From NCBI RefSeq assembly GCF_963662255.1, contig NC_085055.1, positions 6,692,102 through 6,756,101 on the forward strand: a stretch of 64,000 nt of DNA, given 5' to 3'. The DNA comes from Cinclus cinclus (taxonomy: Eukaryota; Chordata; Aves; Passeriformes; Cinclidae). Position numbers and translations under genes: made by a program. Below, piece after piece: positions 60,516 through 64,000 of this stretch (its first letter is position 1; each line of letters opens with the position of its first letter). The notes below the pieces were generated by a model, which was given only the letters and a program-made list of their open reading frames with translations, was not told the origin of the DNA and did no database searches.

Positions 60516-62871
60516 CATTTTTCTAAAACATTCAGATCAGAATTAGTAACAAAAGTATTTACCTTTTTTTTATCCCTCCCCCCCTTTACTTCTGCATTTT
60601 CCATTATACAAGTATGAAACAATACTGTACTATGACAAGCTGAAACACACTCCTGCTATAATCCCTCTCTTTCAGTTGCTCATTTCCCTTCCTCATTACA
60701 TTCTCAAGAGGATTATTAATAATAACTGGGGACAGAGATCTCTTCTAAGTTTGTAATGGGCAAGTTTTTGCTGGAACATATTACCAAAATTCTTTTTGCC
60801 AGACATCCCTCTGCTATGCCCTACTCCACAGGAGCAGTGGTATTTCCAAAAATTAAGTTAGCTCCACCAACTGTATTATACCTTCCATTCTTGACAAACC
60901 ACCCTTCATTGCCTTAATGTTCCCATTATGTTTGATGCATTGCATCACTGTTCATTTATTATGGCATTTTAACTTAGGTTCAGGTTATATATCACTGGTG
61001 GAGCTCTCTGGGATAAAGGGCAATGAACATTTTAATTGCCTGATAAATTATTAAGGACACTCCTTTAATTAGGTAATGTGGTGTTTACATCTTTGAAGCA
61101 AACACTTATGGAATCTGTATGGGTGCAGATTTGTCTAAACACACAGCCAGCAGCCTCTATCTCCCCTTGAGAATAATAGTTTTATCAGGCTATTAAAATA
61201 AACACCACACAGGATAGATTGCACCAGATGCCAGGGGAGATCAGCAGCTGGAACAAAGAGATGAGCCTCCATCAAAGTCAAAGTAGGTACTTTGACTTAC
61301 ATCAGCCAAGGGACTGGTCTTCCATATCCAATGGATCTCACTCAAAGCAAGGCAAAATAGCAAAACCTACATTTTCCACTGCTTTAGCTAACCTAGTTCA
61401 TTTGAACTGAAGTGGGTCACAGTGTACCCACATGAGGAGTTCAGCAGCAAACCTGACTTCAGAGGGAGCCCAGGGAAAATGCAGCTGGGGAGAGAAAGTG
61501 CACGTTGCACTGAACATAGCCTGCTCTGGCAGAAACATGGGCTTCTGGCAGTTTTTGCATGCAGGTCAAAAATAAAATATTCCCTGGAAGGACACAGCCT
61601 AAGCAGCCCCTTCCAGCCCATGGGGAAACGATGGAACAGTACAGCTGGGAGGAAGCACAATCCTGCCTAAAACATCTCTGTTCCCAGCTTTTTCTTCTGT
61701 CTGTTCACCTCTGTACTTTGAAACTGGGATTTCTTCAACTTTTGCAACATCTCTTCTTTCCTGAGCTGTGTGAATGTAAAAGTATTTGTTGCTTTCTTTC
61801 CAGACAGATGCTATGCTTCTTGCTTATTAAAATAGGGAGAAGGAAGCAGATTGTCTAGGACGGAGCTTTATGCTTCTTAGAAGTGTTGAAGAAATGGGCT
61901 TTTTAGGATAAGTTAACATTTCAAAGGTGTTTCATATCTATTTGTTATCAGCTTTTGGTAACACAAGAGGGCCTGTGCTCAGTCCCTGCATACAGAATAA
62001 CACTGTAATGAATTGTACTTTATCTCACTCTGACTTGACCTCTGCAAGTCAAGCTCTACACAGGTTCAAGGTAAAGAGCTTCTAAGCCTGCAGGGGACAA
62101 AGCCACTTTTATTTCTGTAACTTTGCAGTGGCTCTACTGCCAGCTGGCTTTGGAGCAGTCTCCCTGTGATTCAGGGCAGTCCATGCTGGGCTAAGTGGCA
62201 AACAGTGCACAGATCCCACGGGGAGGGTGAAGACAGAGGACCCACACCCATAGTATTGCCTGTTTTAGCAATTTGGGTACAGATATCCACTACTTTCATT
62301 AAAGTGTCTTGGAACTGGCAGACAGTCCCAGCAAAGGTGTGCTTGCACCCACATGAGATGAGCTGGAAGATGGGCAGCACCATCACCCAGCAGGTATAAT
62401 GGGGAGCCTCTCCTGTAGTCCTCTGGTGCAATTTGAGACCTCCTTCTCTCCCCAGAATTGTTTTCACCAGAATTCAGAGCATTGGGCCACCTGGCTTTCA
62501 CTTTATCTAAGGCTTCAGTCTCATTCCTCTACGGCCAGAGGACAACAAAGCAGTTTGATAAGAAAATACACAAATGCACACATTTACATGCACATCTTAT
62601 GTACCTAGACACACTACTTTTCCTAAGAAAAGATTACACTTCAGTGTCTCCTTTCCCTGTCAAGAGGTCACTGTGTTTTGTTGGGGTAGGAATCCACCCT
62701 TCTGTCATGCCACATGATTCTGTCACACAGCTAGATTTAGCCCCCACTTCCCATAGCATTTGAGTGAAAACACAGTTCAGCCTTACAGATGAAATAGCCC
62801 TCTGCCCTTTCAAGGGCTACTGAGGAAAATGCAGTGACAAACCTACCACTTACTGTTGGTGAATATAAAAC
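60516..62871. other. Noncoding sequence; AT-rich block at 60880-61110
   Basis: The block 60880-61110 is AT-rich, contains the short hyphenated palindrome GATGCATTGCATC at 60934-60946 and several TAAT words, and could be a conserved noncoding element. The remainder is unremarkable, with overlapping short open frames on both strands and no recognisable domain. Confidence 0.4.
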
Positions 62872-62929
62872 AAAACCAAAAAGAAAAAAAAACAAGGGGG
62901 AAAAAAAAAAAAAAACCAAGAAAAAAAAG
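62872..62929. repeat. A-rich low-complexity tract
   Basis: About 58 bases of A runs broken by single G or C and one G5. The minus-strand frame 62737-62919 encodes a phenylalanine-rich string because of it. No retrotransposed gene is recognisable upstream. Confidence 0.9.
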
Positions 62930-64000
62930 CCAGAACCAAATTAGGTGAAATCCCAGTTGCTGCCTCCTTACAAAAGCTGAAGCTGAACCAGTGCATCCAG
63001 AAAAACATCTGATTCAGGGCTCAGATCTTAAGAAAATCAATCCCTGTGCACATGTACCCAAATGAAAACAAGTGTAGATGGAGAAATTCCTCAGCTTAAT
63101 GTTTCCAAACAGATCAATGCACAAATGCCTGTGGATTGATTTCCTGGAGCTTCAACCCCACATTAGCTCTTCAGGACAATCCTAATCAGCCACAGATCTA
63201 TGAAAACAGGGATTGAGGCTATTACATTTCTCTCTCCCACCTTCTCCAAATTCTTCTTTTTACTTCCTGCCAGACTCTGACTGCTTGGGCACCTGTTCCA
63301 GAAAATCCCAGAACAGCCCTCCCTGCTCCCTCTCCATCCTGTCCTCCTCTGGAGGCACCTCCTGCCCCTTGCACCAGGGCAGCAGACTGTGGTGAGAGGA
63401 GCCCTGCTATGTGCACCCAGAAACACTCTCCCACACAGCTGAACTTTGAATTTGAAGGATCATGTTTCACCATCGAAAATGAGAACTTTGCAAAGGAAAC
63501 AACCTTGGATAGCCATATTGAAACTGCAAGCTCCAGAGCACTCAGGCTCTCATTCCTTGGCATCAGAGCTGCTTTGTCAGGAGAGGCAATGCAGCTGAGC
63601 CCTGGAACATCCCACCTCTGCTGCAGCACCCAGCAGGGATTCCCTGGAGCAAACTCCTCCTGTGGCCAGCCCAGCTGTGCTCTCTCCCATCCAGGGTGGG
63701 CACTGGCAGAAGCAGCACCCATTTCTGGAGATCAGCATTTCCCTCTGCTGAGCATCCAATATCCCTCATAGAAATGGACAGGTAATGGCGTTTCCAGTCT
63801 GGTGGACAAAGTAGGTCAGAGAGGAAAAATTTAGTTGCAGTTGATCCCAAAAGGATGTTTTCCATGTAATTAATAAATTCCACATTTCATTTCAAGTCTC
63901 CTTTAAATATTTTAAAATACAGGGTTTTTAACTTAGGGACCTTTTAAAACAAGAAAATTATTTCAAAACAGAGTCCAAGAGTTTAATTTATATTACCAAA
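62930..64000. other. Noncoding sequence to the window end
   Basis: GC-richer between about 63260 and 63720, with long overlapping open frames on both strands (63222-63722 minus, 166 codons; 63409-63771 plus, 120 codons). They shadow each other and neither shows a recognisable domain or flanking splice sites. The final 150 bases are AT-rich. Confidence 0.45.

Noticed and set aside
63222..63722. 166-codon minus-strand frame in GC-richer DNA
   Set aside because: Overlaps plus-strand and other minus-strand frames in the same region. GC-rich DNA has few stops, and no domain is recognisable.
1..64000. tRNA, rRNA, snRNA or mitochondrial insertions
   Set aside because: Reading for B-box-like tRNA words, U6-like and rRNA-like segments by eye gave nothing convincing. 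A covariance-model search (tRNAscan-SE, Infernal with Rfam) would be decisive.

Overview
This window looks like vertebrate nuclear DNA, almost certainly from a bird. The best diagnostic is a well-preserved 3' end of a CR1 non-LTR retrotransposon at about 20028-20365 (minus strand). Its wording is the one common in songbird genomes, so a passerine is my best guess, but that is inference. Other avian traits are a low density of interspersed repeats, no Alu- or L1-like elements, general CpG depletion with one CpG-rich block, and many short simple repeats. There are no bacterial or phage features: no operons, no Shine-Dalgarno-spaced genes, no CRISPR array, no rRNA or tRNA that I could recognise.

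I find no protein-coding gene that I can defend. The longest open frames (about 150-270 codons) are either translations of tandem repeats (10349-11173), run across ancient transposon remnants (15557-16108, 27617-28111), or show no recognisable domain. The window reads as intergenic or long-intron sequence. The one region resembling a gene start is a CpG-rich block at about 33530-34480, with a GC box, an octamer motif, several possible 5' splice sites and a G-quadruplex motif. Which gene it would serve, and in which direction, cannot be decided from this window.

Layout. 1-10467: unique noncoding DNA with a (CA)n, a (CCCTTT)n and a T-rich tract. 10468-11137: a 670-bp minisatellite of about 56 copies of GGGAATGGGACA-type units, the most striking structure here. 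11550-12830: an old, broken plus-strand CR1/L3-type LINE with recognisable reverse-transcriptase motifs. 14040-14440: an AT-rich block dense in homeodomain-type ATTA/TAAT sites. 15640-15765: a MIR-like SINE remnant. 19423-19582: a (GAAAAA)n tract. 20028-20365: the youngest-looking CR1. 22250-22620: a second decayed LINE reverse-transcriptase piece, minus strand. 33530-34480: the CpG-rich candidate promoter. 44992-45035: a (CA)22 microsatellite. 54443-55083: two CR1 3' ends pointing away from each other. 56101-56127: a 27-nt G tract with a single C interruption. 62872-62929: an A-rich tract. Stretches between these are described individually, mostly as sequence in which I see nothing specific.

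There is no set of genes here that works together, and I see no evidence for a new biological system. The observations most worth checking are the strand-asymmetric G-quadruplex minisatellite and the palindrome at its edge, the CpG-rich candidate promoter, and the opposed pair of CR1 ends.
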